From positions 1-37,470 of the forward strand of contig JAGHUL010000042.1 of the NCBI GenBank assembly GCA_018064825.1: a stretch of 37,470 bases of DNA, read 5' to 3'. Shown here piece by piece: positions 8,488 through 19,481 of the stretch (the first letter of the stretch is position 1; the number at the start of each line of letters is the position of its first letter). A program made the position numbers and the translations under genes. This DNA is from Candidatus Colivicinus equi. Its GTDB lineage: Bacteria; Bacillota_I; Bacilli_A; Erysipelotrichales; Erysipelotrichaceae. Under the pieces are notes generated by a model. The model was not told where the DNA came from. It was given only the letters and a program-made list of their open reading frames with translations, and searched no databases.

Positions 8488-10163
8488 TATTCCATCATTG
8501 ATTTAACATAAGCAATAAAACCATCACATTTTGCTTTAGCTAAATCCATACTCTTATCCTTTACTGAAAGATAACATTTACATTTAGGTTCAGTACCTGA
8601 AGGTCTGATTGCGATAAATGAGCCATCTTCCAAATAATATTTTAACACATCAGAAACATCATGTTTCTTGAAATCTTCAACATTGCCATTCTCGTATACT
8701 TTTTGTAGTTTATAGTCTTCTATCTTTAAAGTTTTATATCCTGGCACTTGTAGAGGATTATTTCTTATCTTGTTCATAATTTCTTGAAGCTTAGCGGCAC
8801 CATCAGCACCTGGAAGCATAATGGAGAATTGTGTGTCATAATAATAGCCAACTTTATCATAAGCTTCATTCATTACATCAATTAATGTCTTTCCTTGTTT
8901 CAAATAATATGCACATGCTTCAGCTAATAACAAACAAGCTTGTGTAGCGTCTTTATCTCTAACAAATGGAGATATTAATGAACCGTATGATTCCTCATAT
9001 CCAAAGACATAATTCTTTTCATGAGTTTTTTCATACTGTCTAACTTTGTTGCCAATGTATTTGAAACCAGTTAGTGTTCTTTCATTATCACAATGATGAT
9101 ATCTAGCAATGGCTTCACCGATATCACTTGTAACTATCGTATTGAACATGCAAGGATTTTCAACTTTAATTCCTAAATCCTCATAAGAACTTAGAACATA
9201 TTCAAGTAATAAGGCACCTGTTTGGTTACCATTTAATACGATATATTCACCATTGTGTTTAATACCAACTCCCATTCTATCGCCATCAGGGTCAGTTACT
9301 AATAATAGCTTAGCATCAATTTCTTTAGCTAATTTTAGAACTTCTTCATAAGCACCCTTTTCTTCTGGATTAGGGGTCTTGGTATTAGAGAATGCTGGAT
9401 CAGGATATGCTTGGCATTCAACTTCGTATACATCATAGCCAGCCTTCTTTAAAGTTGACATAACCGGGATGTTTGAAGTTCCGTGTTCAGGTGAGAAAGC
9501 AATCTTGAAATTCTTTTCGACATCTTTTCTAAGCTGAATTCCTAAAACATTTTCTTCATATGCTTTATCAACTTCATCGTTTATTTCAACAATTAAACTC
9601 TTATCGTAATCTTCATCTGGTTTAATTTCTAGAATATCGCCAAGCAAACTAATCTCATCGATAACATTTTGGGCCAATTCAGGAATTAATTGACAGCCTG
9701 TCTCATCGTATAATTTATAGCCGTTATATTCTTTAGGATTATGTGAAGCAGTAACCATAATACCACCATCGCATTTTAGATATCTAACTGCAAAAGACAA
9801 CTCTGGTGTAGGTCTTAATGAATCAAAAATATAAGCTTTGATTCCCTTTGAAGCTAACAATTTAGCACAGTCATAAGAAAATTCTTTTGAATTATAACGA
9901 TTATCATAACCGATAGCTACTGACTTTTTACTATTCTTGTTCAAGTAATTCGCAAAGCCTAATGTTGCTTTTCTAATAGTATGAATATTAAGCCTATTTG
10001 GGCCAACACCCATTAGTCCTCTCATACCAGCGGTACCGAATTGAACATCAGTATAGAATGAATCCAAGATTTCTTTTTCTGATAAATTCTCTAATTCGTT
10101 TTTTAAACTTGGGTCTAGATTTGGATGGTTTTTCCAATGTTCATACAATTCTTTTACTTCCAT
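8487..10163 (-). CDS. pgcA: phospho-sugar mutase (alpha-phosphoglucomutase type)
   Basis: TASHNPKEYNGYKLYDETG catalytic Ser loop, TDPDGDRMGVG metal loop, IRPSGTEPK. Confidence 0.93.
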   Translation of the reverse strand: MEVKELYEHWKNHPNLDPSLKNELENLSEKEILDSFYTDVQFGTAGMRGLMGVGPNRLNIHTIRKATLGFANYLNKNSKKSVAIGYDNRYNSKEFSYDCAKLLASKGIKAYIFDSLRPTPELSFAVRYLKCDGGIMVTASHNPKEYNGYKLYDETGCQLIPELAQNVIDEISLLGDILEIKPDEDYDKSLIVEINDEVDKAYEENVLGIQLRKDVEKNFKIAFSPEHGTSNIPVMSTLKKAGYDVYEVECQAYPDPAFSNTKTPNPEEKGAYEEVLKLAKEIDAKLLLVTDPDGDRMGVGIKHNGEYIVLNGNQTGALLLEYVLSSYEDLGIKVENPCMFNTIVTSDIGEAIARYHHCDNERTLTGFKYIGNKVRQYEKTHEKNYVFGYEESYGSLISPFVRDKDATQACLLLAEACAYYLKQGKTLIDVMNEAYDKVGYYYDTQFSIMLPGADGAAKLQEIMNKIRNNPLQVPGYKTLKIEDYKLQKVYENGNVEDFKKHDVSDVLKYYLEDGSFIAIRPSGTEPKCKCYLSVKDKSMDLAKAKCDGFIAYVKSMME

Positions 10164-10182
10164 ATATCCTCCTAAATTAAAT

Positions 10183-10204
10183 AAGGGAGAACTCTGTCTC
10201 CCTT
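10183..10204 (-). terminator. rho-independent terminator after ptsH
   Basis: AAGGGAGA-CAGAGT-TCTCCCTT then ATTTAATTT on the minus strand. Confidence 0.7.
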
Positions 10205-10227
10205 GTTTTGTAAAAGTAATCTAATAT

Positions 10228-10494
10228 CTATTTAATAACTTTTTGAGTTCTTAAAATCTCTTCGATTGTTGTGATGGCAGTATCTTCATCTTCACCTTCA
10301 CAAGAAATAACGATTTCAGATTGAGTAGGAATACCTAGTGACATAACACCCATAATTGATTTCATGTTTACAGATCTTTCCTTAAAAGATACTTTAACAT
10401 CACATTTGAACTTACTTGCAGCATTAACAGCTACTGTAGCTGGACGAGCATGTAGACCTACTGGATCGATAACAAGAACATTTATTTCCTTCAT
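10228..10494 (-). CDS. ptsH: phosphocarrier protein HPr
   Basis: GLHARPAT His-site and SIMGVMSLG Ser-site motif. Confidence 0.95.
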   Translation of the reverse strand: MKEINVLVIDPVGLHARPATVAVNAASKFKCDVKVSFKERSVNMKSIMGVMSLGIPTQSEIVISCEGEDEDTAITTIEEILRTQKVIK

Positions 10495-10585
10495 TATAAT
10501 TTTCTCCTTTACAATATACTATGTACTTTTTAATTTTAATATTGTAAGCGCTTTATTGCAATAGTTTGTGCACATTTTTGCCACA

Positions 10586-11044
10586 TTATTTATGATAAAT
10601 TTCATGATTTAATATCTTGAAACTACGATAAATTTGTTCTAGCAATATTAATCTTGTCATTTGATGTAGAAAAGTTAAATCAGATAGTTTAATAGCTTCG
10701 TTAGCTCTTTTTCTTAATCTATCGCTTAATCCTAAAGAACCACCAATTACAAAAGTTATTTTTGAATATGATACAAACAATTTATCTATTTTGTTACTAA
10801 GTGAAATAGAATCGATATTTTTGCCATGAAGATCTAACAAAATAACATATTCATCATTATTTATTTTCTCCAATACCCTATCAGCTTCTTTTTCTAACAC
10901 AGCTTTATCATCTTGGATAATTGGTTCATCTTTAACTTCGACTATCTCAAGTTTATGATATTTGTTTATTCTTTTTGAATAATCATTAATTAAATTACTA
11001 AGATTTTGGTCTTTGACCTTACCAACACAGACAATCTTAATCAT
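10586..11044 (-). CDS. rlmH: 23S rRNA (pseudouridine1915-N3)-methyltransferase
   Basis: FVIGGSLGLSDRLRKRANEAIKLSDLTFLHQMTRLILLEQIYRSFKI, characteristic of RlmH. Confidence 0.95.
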   Translation of the reverse strand: MIKIVCVGKVKDQNLSNLINDYSKRINKYHKLEIVEVKDEPIIQDDKAVLEKEADRVLEKINNDEYVILLDLHGKNIDSISLSNKIDKLFVSYSKITFVIGGSLGLSDRLRKRANEAIKLSDLTFLHQMTRLILLEQIYRSFKILNHEIYHK

Positions 11045-12083
11045 TTAAGTTACCAATTATTTCTATTGTTTCGTTATCTCTAACAATATTGAACGTAAAT
11101 GATGTTTCATCGCTATATAAAATATTTAGATATCCATTAATATCATTAACCTCAACGCCATTAATCGTTAATATAACATCACCTTGTTTGATGCCAACAT
11201 TACTAGCTAAACTGTTTTCATTAACTTTATTTACATATAAGCCATTTATTATTTCGACATTTAGATTTAAATAGCTCTTTTCGTAGTTTTGTAAATTCTT
11301 AATAAATGTACCTTTGACACCTAAATTCAATTTATTGACAGTATTTCCTTCAATCAATTTATCTGCTATTAATTTTGCTTCGTTAATTGTTAAAGCAAAA
11401 CTTGTGTCATCTTCTTCCTTCATCAAAGACATGCCGATTACTTCACCAGCCATATTGAATACAGGAGAGCCGCTATATCCTTGTTTTAAATTATTAGATA
11501 AAACCATTAAATTCATGTCATATACATAACGTTGTTCTTCGTATTCGATAGTGTTTTCAACGTTGACTATATCATTTGAAATCATGCCAAGTTCTACACT
11601 ATTACGATATTCAAGTGAATTTGGCGTACCAATGCTTATTACGAATTCACCAGCCTTTAATAGTGAAGCGTCACCAAATTTAGCGATTTGAATATCATAA
11701 GGAACAACTAATTCTATTACCGCAAGATCATTAAATGCATCAAAACCAATTATTTCTCCTTGGCAAGAATAAGCACTATCAAAAGTAACTGTAATATAAG
11801 TAGCATCACTCACACCATGATATGTAGTTATGACATATAATTTATCTTCTACTTGCTTATAAGCAAAACCAGAACTAATAGTATTATCTGCATTTACAGT
11901 TACGACTGATGATTTAACTTCATCAATAATCTTTGTAAAATCAGTAGAAAAACCTGATACATTATATTCATCAATGTTTTCGTTTTTAGCTGTCTCTTCT
12001 TTTTTGCTCATAGAAACAGTTAAGGCTGTTAACCATATCAATACAATAATAAGCAAAATAATAACAATCGAATTGTTTTTCAT
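11037..12083 (-). CDS. membrane-anchored trypsin-like serine protease with PDZ domain (HtrA/DegP-like)
   Basis: N-terminal TM; ITTYHGV (His), FNDLAVIEL (Asp), LKQGYSGSPVF (Ser); C-terminal PDZ LASNVGIKQGDVILTINGVEVND. Confidence 0.88.
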   Translation of the reverse strand: MKNNSIVIILLIIVLIWLTALTVSMSKKEETAKNENIDEYNVSGFSTDFTKIIDEVKSSVVTVNADNTISSGFAYKQVEDKLYVITTYHGVSDATYITVTFDSAYSCQGEIIGFDAFNDLAVIELVVPYDIQIAKFGDASLLKAGEFVISIGTPNSLEYRNSVELGMISNDIVNVENTIEYEEQRYVYDMNLMVLSNNLKQGYSGSPVFNMAGEVIGMSLMKEEDDTSFALTINEAKLIADKLIEGNTVNKLNLGVKGTFIKNLQNYEKSYLNLNVEIINGLYVNKVNENSLASNVGIKQGDVILTINGVEVNDINGYLNILYSDETSFTFNIVRDNETIEIIGNLND

Positions 12084-12086
12084 ATA

Positions 12087-13598
12087 TTACTCCACATTTA
12101 CCATTGAACAAGGTAAGAAATCACACGGATCATATCTTTCGCCTTCATATTCAATAGTGAAGTGAAGATGAACACCATACGATCTACCCGTATTTCCCAT
12201 TTGTGCAATTAGTTGGCCTCTGACAACACTTTGGCCTACTTCAACATATTGTTCATTTAAGTGCATATAGATAGTAGTGAATCCATTTTGATGATCTATA
12301 TATATGTAGTATCCCATATCTGATAAGTAACCAACTTCACTTACTACGCCACTATCTGCCGCATAAATATTACAGTATGTAACGTATTCATTAACAATAT
12401 CCATACCCGAGTGGTTTGCACGGCACATATATAAACACGTAATTGCTGGATTATCAACTGGCCATTGGAAATTACCAGTACCAGCAATACTAACATAGTG
12501 TGTACCTATGGCTATAACACCTTGCACAGGTTCTTTAACAACCGTTTCAGATTTTAAATTACCTTGTTCCAAGACACCGTTTACCCAGATTTCTTCATAC
12601 AAAGTATTCTTCAAACCAGTTTCTTCTTCAACCCTAGTTTTAGCGCTACCTGCATCAAGTTCCTCATCTTGTACATATAGTGGTGCTTCTGGATATGTTG
12701 TTTCTTGAGAAAGGTTCTCTTTAGTAACAACAACAGTTATTGGCGAAGTGTAATATGTAACATTTAAAGTCATACCTGGAGTAATAACTTGTTCAGGACT
12801 AGTTAAAACATTAGGATTTAACATAACAATTTGCTTTGGCGACATATCGCCGAAATAATAACCTACACCTTGTAAAGTATCACCTTCAACAGTTGTATAA
12901 TATTGTCTTTCCGTATTTCTGCCATAACATAAGAATTCGTAAATATCTTTTTTATTCGTATATATATTTTCAGGAGACACAATAGCTTCTTTTGTTGTGA
13001 TTGATTCTAGAATATTAACTCCTGTTTCAACAACACCATAATCTTCAGGATTAGAAATTGTCTCATTATTTCTTATTTTTGTTAATGAATCTTCGGAAAT
13101 GAAGTTCAATAGAAAATCATCAATAGCTTGATAAAAAACGTCTCTATTTTTAACATATATTATTTCATACACACCATTATCAGTAGAGAATTCTACAGCA
13201 GTTGTTTTAATTCCGAGTAAGCTATTATCAACAAGATAGTTAAATATCTCGTCATCAATATTTTCAAATTTTATATTTGATTTTTCTTTAACAACATAAG
13301 TATCTTCACCAAGACCTAATTCTGTATCAGGAAAATCATCTTTATAATCATTATATTTTTCTTTAATGCGATTCATTAAATAATCATAGTCAGTAACAAC
13401 GCCAATTAGTCTTCCGTCATTATATATCTTTGAATATGTTTCTTCTTCATCCAGATATTTTTCTATTTTTTGGTTTACCAAAGATACTTCATTGATGAAG
13501 TCTGCTTCAATGATCTTATTTTCAAATAACTCAGGCAAACCTAGAACAATGCCTAAAGCCATTAAAAGGCAGAAAATAACCGCAACAACCTTCTTCAA
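12087..13598 (-). CDS. M23 metallopeptidase with LysM and G5 domains
   Basis: LysM-like TTVEGDTLQGVGYYFGDMSPKQIVMLNPNV, G5-like segment, M23 NHSGMDIVN...YGVHLHFTIEYEG. Confidence 0.9.
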   Translation of the reverse strand: MKKVVAVIFCLLMALGIVLGLPELFENKIIEADFINEVSLVNQKIEKYLDEEETYSKIYNDGRLIGVVTDYDYLMNRIKEKYNDYKDDFPDTELGLGEDTYVVKEKSNIKFENIDDEIFNYLVDNSLLGIKTTAVEFSTDNGVYEIIYVKNRDVFYQAIDDFLLNFISEDSLTKIRNNETISNPEDYGVVETGVNILESITTKEAIVSPENIYTNKKDIYEFLCYGRNTERQYYTTVEGDTLQGVGYYFGDMSPKQIVMLNPNVLTSPEQVITPGMTLNVTYYTSPITVVVTKENLSQETTYPEAPLYVQDEELDAGSAKTRVEEETGLKNTLYEEIWVNGVLEQGNLKSETVVKEPVQGVIAIGTHYVSIAGTGNFQWPVDNPAITCLYMCRANHSGMDIVNEYVTYCNIYAADSGVVSEVGYLSDMGYYIYIDHQNGFTTIYMHLNEQYVEVGQSVVRGQLIAQMGNTGRSYGVHLHFTIEYEGERYDPCDFLPCSMVNVE

Positions 13599-13601
13599 CG
13601 A

Positions 13602-14939
13602 TTATCCCTCCATGTTATTTTTTATGCCATAGAAAGCATTAATATCCTTCTCAAAAGCAAGCTTAATATTACCAGTAGGACCATTACGATGTTTTGCTAA
13701 ACTTAAATCAACATCTTCCCTAGTTTGACTATCGTTTGCTTCACGATTATAGTAAGCATCACGATATAAGAACATAACGATATCGGCATCTTGTTCCAAA
13801 GCACCAGATTCACGCAAATCTGAAAGCATTGGATGTTTGTCTTGTCTAGATTCGACGCTACGAGAAAGTTGAGATAAAGCAATTACCGGTGTACTTAATT
13901 CTCTAGCCATCGCTTTTAATCTACGTGATATTTCTGAAACTTCTTGTTGTCTAGATTCCGATTTAGAATTAGCGCTAATCAATTGAATATAATCGACAAC
14001 AATTAAACTCAAGCCATGATCTTGCGACAGCTTTCTAGCCTTGGCAAACATATCCGATACTTTGATGCCTGGAGTATCATCGATATAGAATTTTTGTCTT
14101 CTTAATTCCTGTGATGCTTCATTTAATTTCGACCAATCAGCATCACTTAATTGTCCAGTTCTTATTTTTTGAATTTCAACTTTTGACTTACATGATAATA
14201 TTCTAGTCGCAACTTGTTCAGCAGGCATTTCCAAAGAGAAAATAGCTATAGCACCTTGCGAAACTGAAGCACTATTAACAGCAAAGTTTAATGCAAGAGC
14301 AGTTTTACCCATAGAAGGTCTAGCTGCTAAGATAATCAAATCACCCTTTTGGAAACCATTAGTATATCTATCTAAGTCTGCATATAAACTTCTTACACCA
14401 GTTGATTGGCCTAACTCTTGAATTTGTTCAACATGTTTCAATGTTTCTTCAAATAGTTGGTTTCCCGAAATAAAATCGTTATCCGTTCTAGAACGAGTAA
14501 CATTTAAAATCTTATCTTCAGCTGTTTGTAACATATCATCAACGTTAGTTTCGCTCTTCAAAGCATCATTACTGATTTCTTCGCCAACTTTGATAATCTG
14601 TCTAGCTAAAGATTTGTTCTTGATTATTTTGATATATTCCTTAGTGTTAGTAGCAGAAATGGTTGAATCAGCTAATCTCATCAAATATTCTAAACCACCA
14701 ACTTTATCATAAATGCCGTAATCTTTTAATTTTGTACTTAGAGAAATGGTATCGATTTTTTCTTTGTTTTCATACATCGAAGCCATAATATTATAAATAT
14801 TTTTGTGGTTATCCAAATAAAAATCATCCGCAACAATATTTGCATCTATCGCTTCTCTAATAGCTTGTTCATAAAGCATTATATTACCAAGTAATGATTC
14901 TTCTGCTTCAATAGAATATGGCATTGCCTTATTGCTCAT
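13602..14939 (-). CDS. dnaB: replicative DNA helicase
   Basis: AARPSMGKTALALNFA Walker A; LIVVDYIQLI; SQLSRSVESR...LSDLRESGALEQDADIVMFLYR. Confidence 0.96.
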   Translation of the reverse strand: MSNKAMPYSIEAEESLLGNIMLYEQAIREAIDANIVADDFYLDNHKNIYNIMASMYENKEKIDTISLSTKLKDYGIYDKVGGLEYLMRLADSTISATNTKEYIKIIKNKSLARQIIKVGEEISNDALKSETNVDDMLQTAEDKILNVTRSRTDNDFISGNQLFEETLKHVEQIQELGQSTGVRSLYADLDRYTNGFQKGDLIILAARPSMGKTALALNFAVNSASVSQGAIAIFSLEMPAEQVATRILSCKSKVEIQKIRTGQLSDADWSKLNEASQELRRQKFYIDDTPGIKVSDMFAKARKLSQDHGLSLIVVDYIQLISANSKSESRQQEVSEISRRLKAMARELSTPVIALSQLSRSVESRQDKHPMLSDLRESGALEQDADIVMFLYRDAYYNREANDSQTREDVDLSLAKHRNGPTGNIKLAFEKDINAFYGIKNNMEG

Positions 14940-14940
14940 T

Positions 14941-15381
14941 TTAGTTCTCCGTTAGCTTAACATTAATTATACCAATTACATCTTTGTATAATTCTATTTT
15001 TATCTTATATGAACCTAATTCATTAAGTGGTTCGTTATCTTTTATTTTACGTTTATCTATGATAATACCTTGTTTCTTTAGCTCATCTTCAATTTGTTTA
15101 GTTGAAACTGAGCCAGATACTCTTCCATCAGAAGCTTTTACTTTAAATTCTAAAGTTTTTTCTTCAAGGACTTTCTTTAATTCTAAAGCTTTCTGTCTAT
15201 TGTTTTCATCTTCAATAGCTTTTTGTTCGTTCTGTTTTTCTAATACCTTATTTGCAGTAGCACTAGCTTGAACAGCTAAGCCTCTAGCAATCAAAAAGTT
15301 TCTTCCATAACCATCCGCAACTGTCTTAACTTCACCCTTTTTGCCGACTTTAGTAACATCTTGTAACAAAATAACCTTCAT
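14941..15381 (-). CDS. rplI: 50S ribosomal protein L9
   Basis: [36 protein letters not shown]; followed by dnaB as in many Bacillota. Confidence 0.96.
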   Translation of the reverse strand: MKVILLQDVTKVGKKGEVKTVADGYGRNFLIARGLAVQASATANKVLEKQNEQKAIEDENNRQKALELKKVLEEKTLEFKVKASDGRVSGSVSTKQIEDELKKQGIIIDKRKIKDNEPLNELGSYKIKIELYKDVIGIINVKLTEN

Positions 15382-15382
15382 C

Positions 15383-17335
15383 TTAATCCTCCTTTTTGAA
15401 ATTATTAAGAACGCCTAATAATTCATCTTCAACTTTAGCAACTGTAGTATCAGTTCTTTGCAAACCAGCAGCTGTCATATGACCGCCACCATGCATCTTT
15501 TCCAAAATCGCTTGAACGTTGATACCGCCATTAGATCTAGCAGTAACAATAACTTCATTTTCGTCACTATTACAAATTACAAATGCAGCTTCAGCTTCCT
15601 TAGTTTTAACCATTGCATCAGCAGCTTGCGAAGCAATTGTACGAGAATATTTATCTTCGTACATAGCTGAAATAAATAAATTCTTATAAACTGCTTTACC
15701 AGCGTTAATTATTCTTGAACGTTTCAATATATTCTCATATGGTTCTTTTACTAAATCATCGCATTCTGCTGGATCAGCACCATAGTGTCTTAATAATTTT
15801 AATGAATCAAATGTTCTAACACCCGTTCTGACTCTAAATCTATCAGTGTCTATTAATATGCCTAGATACATAATGTTAGCCTCTTGAGAAGACAATTCAA
15901 AGTCCCTAGATAGATATGGTAAGAACTCTGCTGTAATTTCACATGTCGACGAAGCACTCGCCTCAACATAAACCATCAGCGGACTAATATCTAAGTCAGC
16001 TTTACGGCGATGGTGGTCAATTATTACGATTCGTTTTGCCTTCTCTAACAATTCTTGAGAATTGGATTGTAACTTACTATGATGATCGACCATAATAACT
16101 AAACAATCATCATCTAATAAATTAATAGCTTCTTCTTGGCTAATAAAATTATGCTTTGCATATAGTGTTTCACGATATTTGTTGATTACTTCATTGATTG
16201 TAGGCTCAATACCGCCAGTCTTTGATACAATATATGCCTTCTTACCAAAATCAGCTACGGTATTAGATACAGATAGTGCAGCGCCAACACAATCAGCATC
16301 CATATATTTGTGACCAACAATAATAACTTTACTAGATTTATTAACTAGATCTTTAATGCTATTAAAGATAACTCTTACTTTAACCTTGCTTTGTTTTTCT
16401 TTAGCTTCAGTTGAACCGCCATAGAATGTAGCATCTTCGCCAATCTTTCTAACTGCAACTTGGTCACCACCTCTAGATTGAGCTAGTTCGATTAATGCTT
16501 GAGCCTCATCGCTAAGTTCATCTAAATCATCAGAGCCTCTTGCGAACGACAGAGACAAAGTAATATCTAAATCTCCTTGTTTTGCTTGTCTTCTAACAAC
16601 ATTCAAAATAGAGAAATGGTCTTTTAATAGTTCTTCGTATTGTTTCTCATTCAAGATAAGAAGCATTTTAGAACTTCTAAGTGTTTTATAAACAATACCA
16701 AATTTCTTGAAGTATTCCATAACTGGAATCTTGATATTTGCATTGATGTATGAAATATCATCTTCTGTTTCATTTATTTCATCATAGTTATCGTAACTTA
16801 ATAATCCTAATACATATGCGCTGTCATTAATTTTTTTGCTTAAATCGCTTTCTTTGGTAATGTCCTTAAAAATTAACACTGAAGCGTCTGCATATTTATG
16901 AACAGAATACTTATTGTCGTTAATTGTGATCTTGTTACGATCGCTATTACCTTGAATGATATCCTGGATTTCAGGAAGCCAAGTCAATAACTTTTCACCC
17001 GTCTTATTAAGATCTCGTTCTTCAAAGAAATCTGACATCCAAGTTATCTCATAAAGTTCATCATAAACAAGGATGCCAACATTGCCCTGCTTTAAAGCGT
17101 CAGAAACCGATTTATCAATACTATCTTTTATTTCTTTACTTGATTCAGCTAATAATGAATCATATGAAAAATAGATGACAAAAGTTAATGCTAAGTAAAT
17201 AACAGCAATTACGCTTGACAAGATAATATTCATTTCAAAAACAAAATGAGCTATACCTATAGCAAGCACAGTAGCAATAGCTACCGCAATAATAAGTGCC
17301 TTTAATCCTTGTCTTTTACTCATGAAGCGCCTCAA
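15383..17335 (-). CDS. gdpP: c-di-AMP phosphodiesterase (DHH/DHHA1, degenerate GGDEF)
   Basis: Two N-terminal TMs, PAS-like segment, DHH motifs MDADCVGAA / VDHHSK / IDHHRR, DHHA1 GGGHMTAAG; synteny with yybS and rplI. Confidence 0.92.
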   Translation of the reverse strand: MRRFMSKRQGLKALIIAVAIATVLAIGIAHFVFEMNIILSSVIAVIYLALTFVIYFSYDSLLAESSKEIKDSIDKSVSDALKQGNVGILVYDELYEITWMSDFFEERDLNKTGEKLLTWLPEIQDIIQGNSDRNKITINDNKYSVHKYADASVLIFKDITKESDLSKKINDSAYVLGLLSYDNYDEINETEDDISYINANIKIPVMEYFKKFGIVYKTLRSSKMLLILNEKQYEELLKDHFSILNVVRRQAKQGDLDITLSLSFARGSDDLDELSDEAQALIELAQSRGGDQVAVRKIGEDATFYGGSTEAKEKQSKVKVRVIFNSIKDLVNKSSKVIIVGHKYMDADCVGAALSVSNTVADFGKKAYIVSKTGGIEPTINEVINKYRETLYAKHNFISQEEAINLLDDDCLVIMVDHHSKLQSNSQELLEKAKRIVIIDHHRRKADLDISPLMVYVEASASSTCEITAEFLPYLSRDFELSSQEANIMYLGILIDTDRFRVRTGVRTFDSLKLLRHYGADPAECDDLVKEPYENILKRSRIINAGKAVYKNLFISAMYEDKYSRTIASQAADAMVKTKEAEAAFVICNSDENEVIVTARSNGGINVQAILEKMHGGGHMTAAGLQRTDTTVAKVEDELLGVLNNFKKED

Positions 17336-18266
17336 CTTGTTCTTCTAGTTTCTTTCTAAGTGGGCCTGCCCCATATAAGAAACCAACAATAATTACTGCC
17401 ACCAAAATAGCAGGAATGAATAAAGATAATATCACAACGATTGTCCCGATATTCTTCTTCATAATCAACTTTCCGTAAATTGTTAAGAACAAATAGCCAT
17501 AGAACAACAAAACTATAAGTCCTAAAATCGAGACTACTATTGAGACATATTTAACAGTCTCGTTAGTAAAATAACGGTTTAAGAACAAAGAAAATAAAGA
17601 AAGAAAACTAACATACGCCAAAATAGGATTTGGTTTAATGTTGTAAATATTTGTGTTTTCGACATCTTTTATCTTAAATCTCTTCAATAAGAAGATTGAC
17701 ATTAAGTGAATAATGACACCTTCCATAGCACCAGTTAATATAGTTGAGAAAATGAATACTATTGTCAATAGCACAGTGAAGTTAATACCCATTTGATTAA
17801 ATACAAGTTGATAATCCATGCCTCCAGCTTGTGACATTTGATTAAATACTTCTGATAATTCTTTTAGTTGAGTAGCTAAAGGCATACCCAATAATGGATA
17901 GATAACTAAACAAACCAAAACTTCACATGCGACATAAGCGATTATTGCAACAAATAGCAATAAAGACTTATTACAATTTTTATTCAAAAAATAACTATAT
18001 AAAACACCAGTGATTACACCAGCCGGTACAAATATCAAGTATGATGTATATAGATTTCCAAGAATAAAACTAAGAATCACAATGCCAACAGATAGCACAA
18101 TGCCATCTTTTGTGGAATACATTGCAGAATACATAATAACGATAATTGGCACTACTAAAACAACCAATTCCGTGAATAAAAAGGCCGTAACTCTATCAAT
18201 TAATACTAGGGCTCCAAAGATGGCAAGCATCATAGCACCCTGCGTCATTTTCTTTGTTTTATTCAT
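17316..18266 (-). CDS. YybS-family (DUF2232) membrane protein
   Basis: Multi-TM protein upstream of and overlapping gdpP; conserved neighbourhood. Confidence 0.75.
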   Translation of the reverse strand: MNKTKKMTQGAMMLAIFGALVLIDRVTAFLFTELVVLVVPIIVIMYSAMYSTKDGIVLSVGIVILSFILGNLYTSYLIFVPAGVITGVLYSYFLNKNCNKSLLLFVAIIAYVACEVLVCLVIYPLLGMPLATQLKELSEVFNQMSQAGGMDYQLVFNQMGINFTVLLTIVFIFSTILTGAMEGVIIHLMSIFLLKRFKIKDVENTNIYNIKPNPILAYVSFLSLFSLFLNRYFTNETVKYVSIVVSILGLIVLLFYGYLFLTIYGKLIMKKNIGTIVVILSLFIPAILVAVIIVGFLYGAGPLRKKLEEQVEALHE

Positions 18267-18289
18267 TCTTAAACTCCAAAATTAATAAA

Positions 18290-18317
18290 AATGCCTCCAT
18301 AAAAAGATGGAGGCATT
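18290..18317 (-). terminator. rho-independent terminator after rpsR
   Basis: AATGCCTCCAT-CTTTTT-ATGGAGGCATT then TTTATT on the minus strand. Confidence 0.85.
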
Positions 18318-18330
18318 ATTTAATAACTAA

Positions 18331-18561
18331 TTAATCAGCAATATAAGGAAGTAGAGCCATTTGACGAGCTCTCTTGATAGCAGTTGCTAACATTCTTTGG
18401 TATTTTGAGCTTGTTCCAGTAACTCTTCTAGGAGTAATCTTTCCGTTTGGAGAGATAAACTTCTTTAATAGTTCTACATCTTTATAATCAATATAATCGA
18501 TTTTGTTCTTAGTGAAGTAACAAACTTTCTTATATCCGACTCTTTGTTTTCTAAAAGCCAT
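18331..18561 (-). CDS. rpsR: 30S ribosomal protein S18
   Basis: [49 protein letters not shown]. Confidence 0.97.
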   Translation of the reverse strand: MAFRKQRVGYKKVCYFTKNKIDYIDYKDVELLKKFISPNGKITPRRVTGTSSKYQRMLATAIKRARQMALLPYIAD

Positions 18562-18579
18562 AACTTTTAATCCTTTCTA

Positions 18580-19044
18580 TCAATAAAATGGTAAATCATC
18601 GCTAGATATATCTAATGATGGTGTATTAGAGAAATCATCATCTAAACTATCATTTGTGTAACTAGCTTCATTGTTTGGTGTAAATGTTTGATTATTTGTA
18701 TAGCCTTCATTATTTGAAGAACCATTTCTATTTCCACCAATTAATTGTACAGAGTCACAAGTAACTTCTGTAACATAAACTTTTCCATTTTGGCCATCAT
18801 AACTTCTAGTAGATATTCTACCTTCAACACCAACGATAGCACCCTTACTAGCATATTTTGCTAAGAATTCTGCGGATTGCCTCCAAGCAATACAATTGAT
18901 AAAATCAGCAGTTTGTTGAGCGCCTTGTTGTGCGTATCTTCTGTTACAAGCCAACGTAAAGCTACAAACGGATGTATTTGAATTTGTCTTTCTTAATTCA
19001 ACATCCTTGGTCAAACGACCAACAAGGATAACACGATTGATCAT
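18580..19044 (-). CDS. ssb: single-stranded DNA-binding protein
   Basis: MINRVILVGRLTKDVELRKT..., acidic C-terminus ending DDLPFY, between rpsF and rpsR. Confidence 0.96.
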   Translation of the reverse strand: MINRVILVGRLTKDVELRKTNSNTSVCSFTLACNRRYAQQGAQQTADFINCIAWRQSAEFLAKYASKGAIVGVEGRISTRSYDGQNGKVYVTEVTCDSVQLIGGNRNGSSNNEGYTNNQTFTPNNEASYTNDSLDDDFSNTPSLDISSDDLPFY

Positions 19045-19047
19045 TTA

Positions 19048-19347
19048 TTATTTACCCTTTTTCTCATCAGTAGAGATTGTCATTAAACGAACTACATCGT
19101 TGTTTAATTTCATTAAACGAACGAATTCATTTAAACCATCTACATCTACTGTGTAAGTTACAACTACATAGTAACCTTTTGTCATATCATCGATTTCATA
19201 AGCAAAATCTCTCATGCCCCAATCATCAACGTTGTCAATAGTTCCACCATAGTTAGTAATAATGCCATGCATTTGTTCAACTAAAGCAGCTCTAGCAGCG
19301 TCATCAAGATTAGATTTGATGATATACATAGTTTCGTATTGTTTCAT
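19048..19347 (-). CDS. rpsF: 30S ribosomal protein S6
   Basis: MKQYETMYIIKSNLDDAARAALVEQMHGIITNYGGTIDNVDDWGMRDFAYEI. Confidence 0.96.
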   Translation of the reverse strand: MKQYETMYIIKSNLDDAARAALVEQMHGIITNYGGTIDNVDDWGMRDFAYEIDDMTKGYYVVVTYTVDVDGLNEFVRLMKLNNDVVRLMTISTDEKKGK

Positions 19348-19356
19348 CTTTTACCT

Positions 19357-19389
19357 CCTTCTGGACTAACGGTCTATTTCTAGACAAGG
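19357..19389 (-). promoter_or_regulatory. candidate S6:S18 ribosomal-protein leader motif
   Basis: Minus strand CCTTGTCTAGAAATAGACCGTTAGTCCAGAAGG just upstream of the rpsF RBS: CCTT/AAGG outer pairing, TCTA-GAAA-TAGA inner hairpin followed directly by CCG, matching my recollection of the S6:S18 binding motif. Confidence 0.55.
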
Positions 19390-19413
19390 AATAGTTTTTC
19401 TATTCGCTAAAAT

Positions 19414-19419
19414 ATTATA
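19414..19419 (-). promoter_or_regulatory. extended -10 element of the rpsF-ssb-rpsR operon
   Basis: Minus strand TGGTATAAT. Confidence 0.55.
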
Positions 19420-19428
19420 CCATATAAA

Positions 19429-19456
19429 AACGCTATTTACACAAGAAAATAGCGTT
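19429..19456 (-). terminator. rho-independent terminator after the P-loop/CYTH-like gene
   Basis: AACGCTATTT ... AAATAGCGTTTTTAT on the minus strand. Confidence 0.75.
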
Positions 19457-19481
19457 AATAATTGTATATATAATCGGTATA

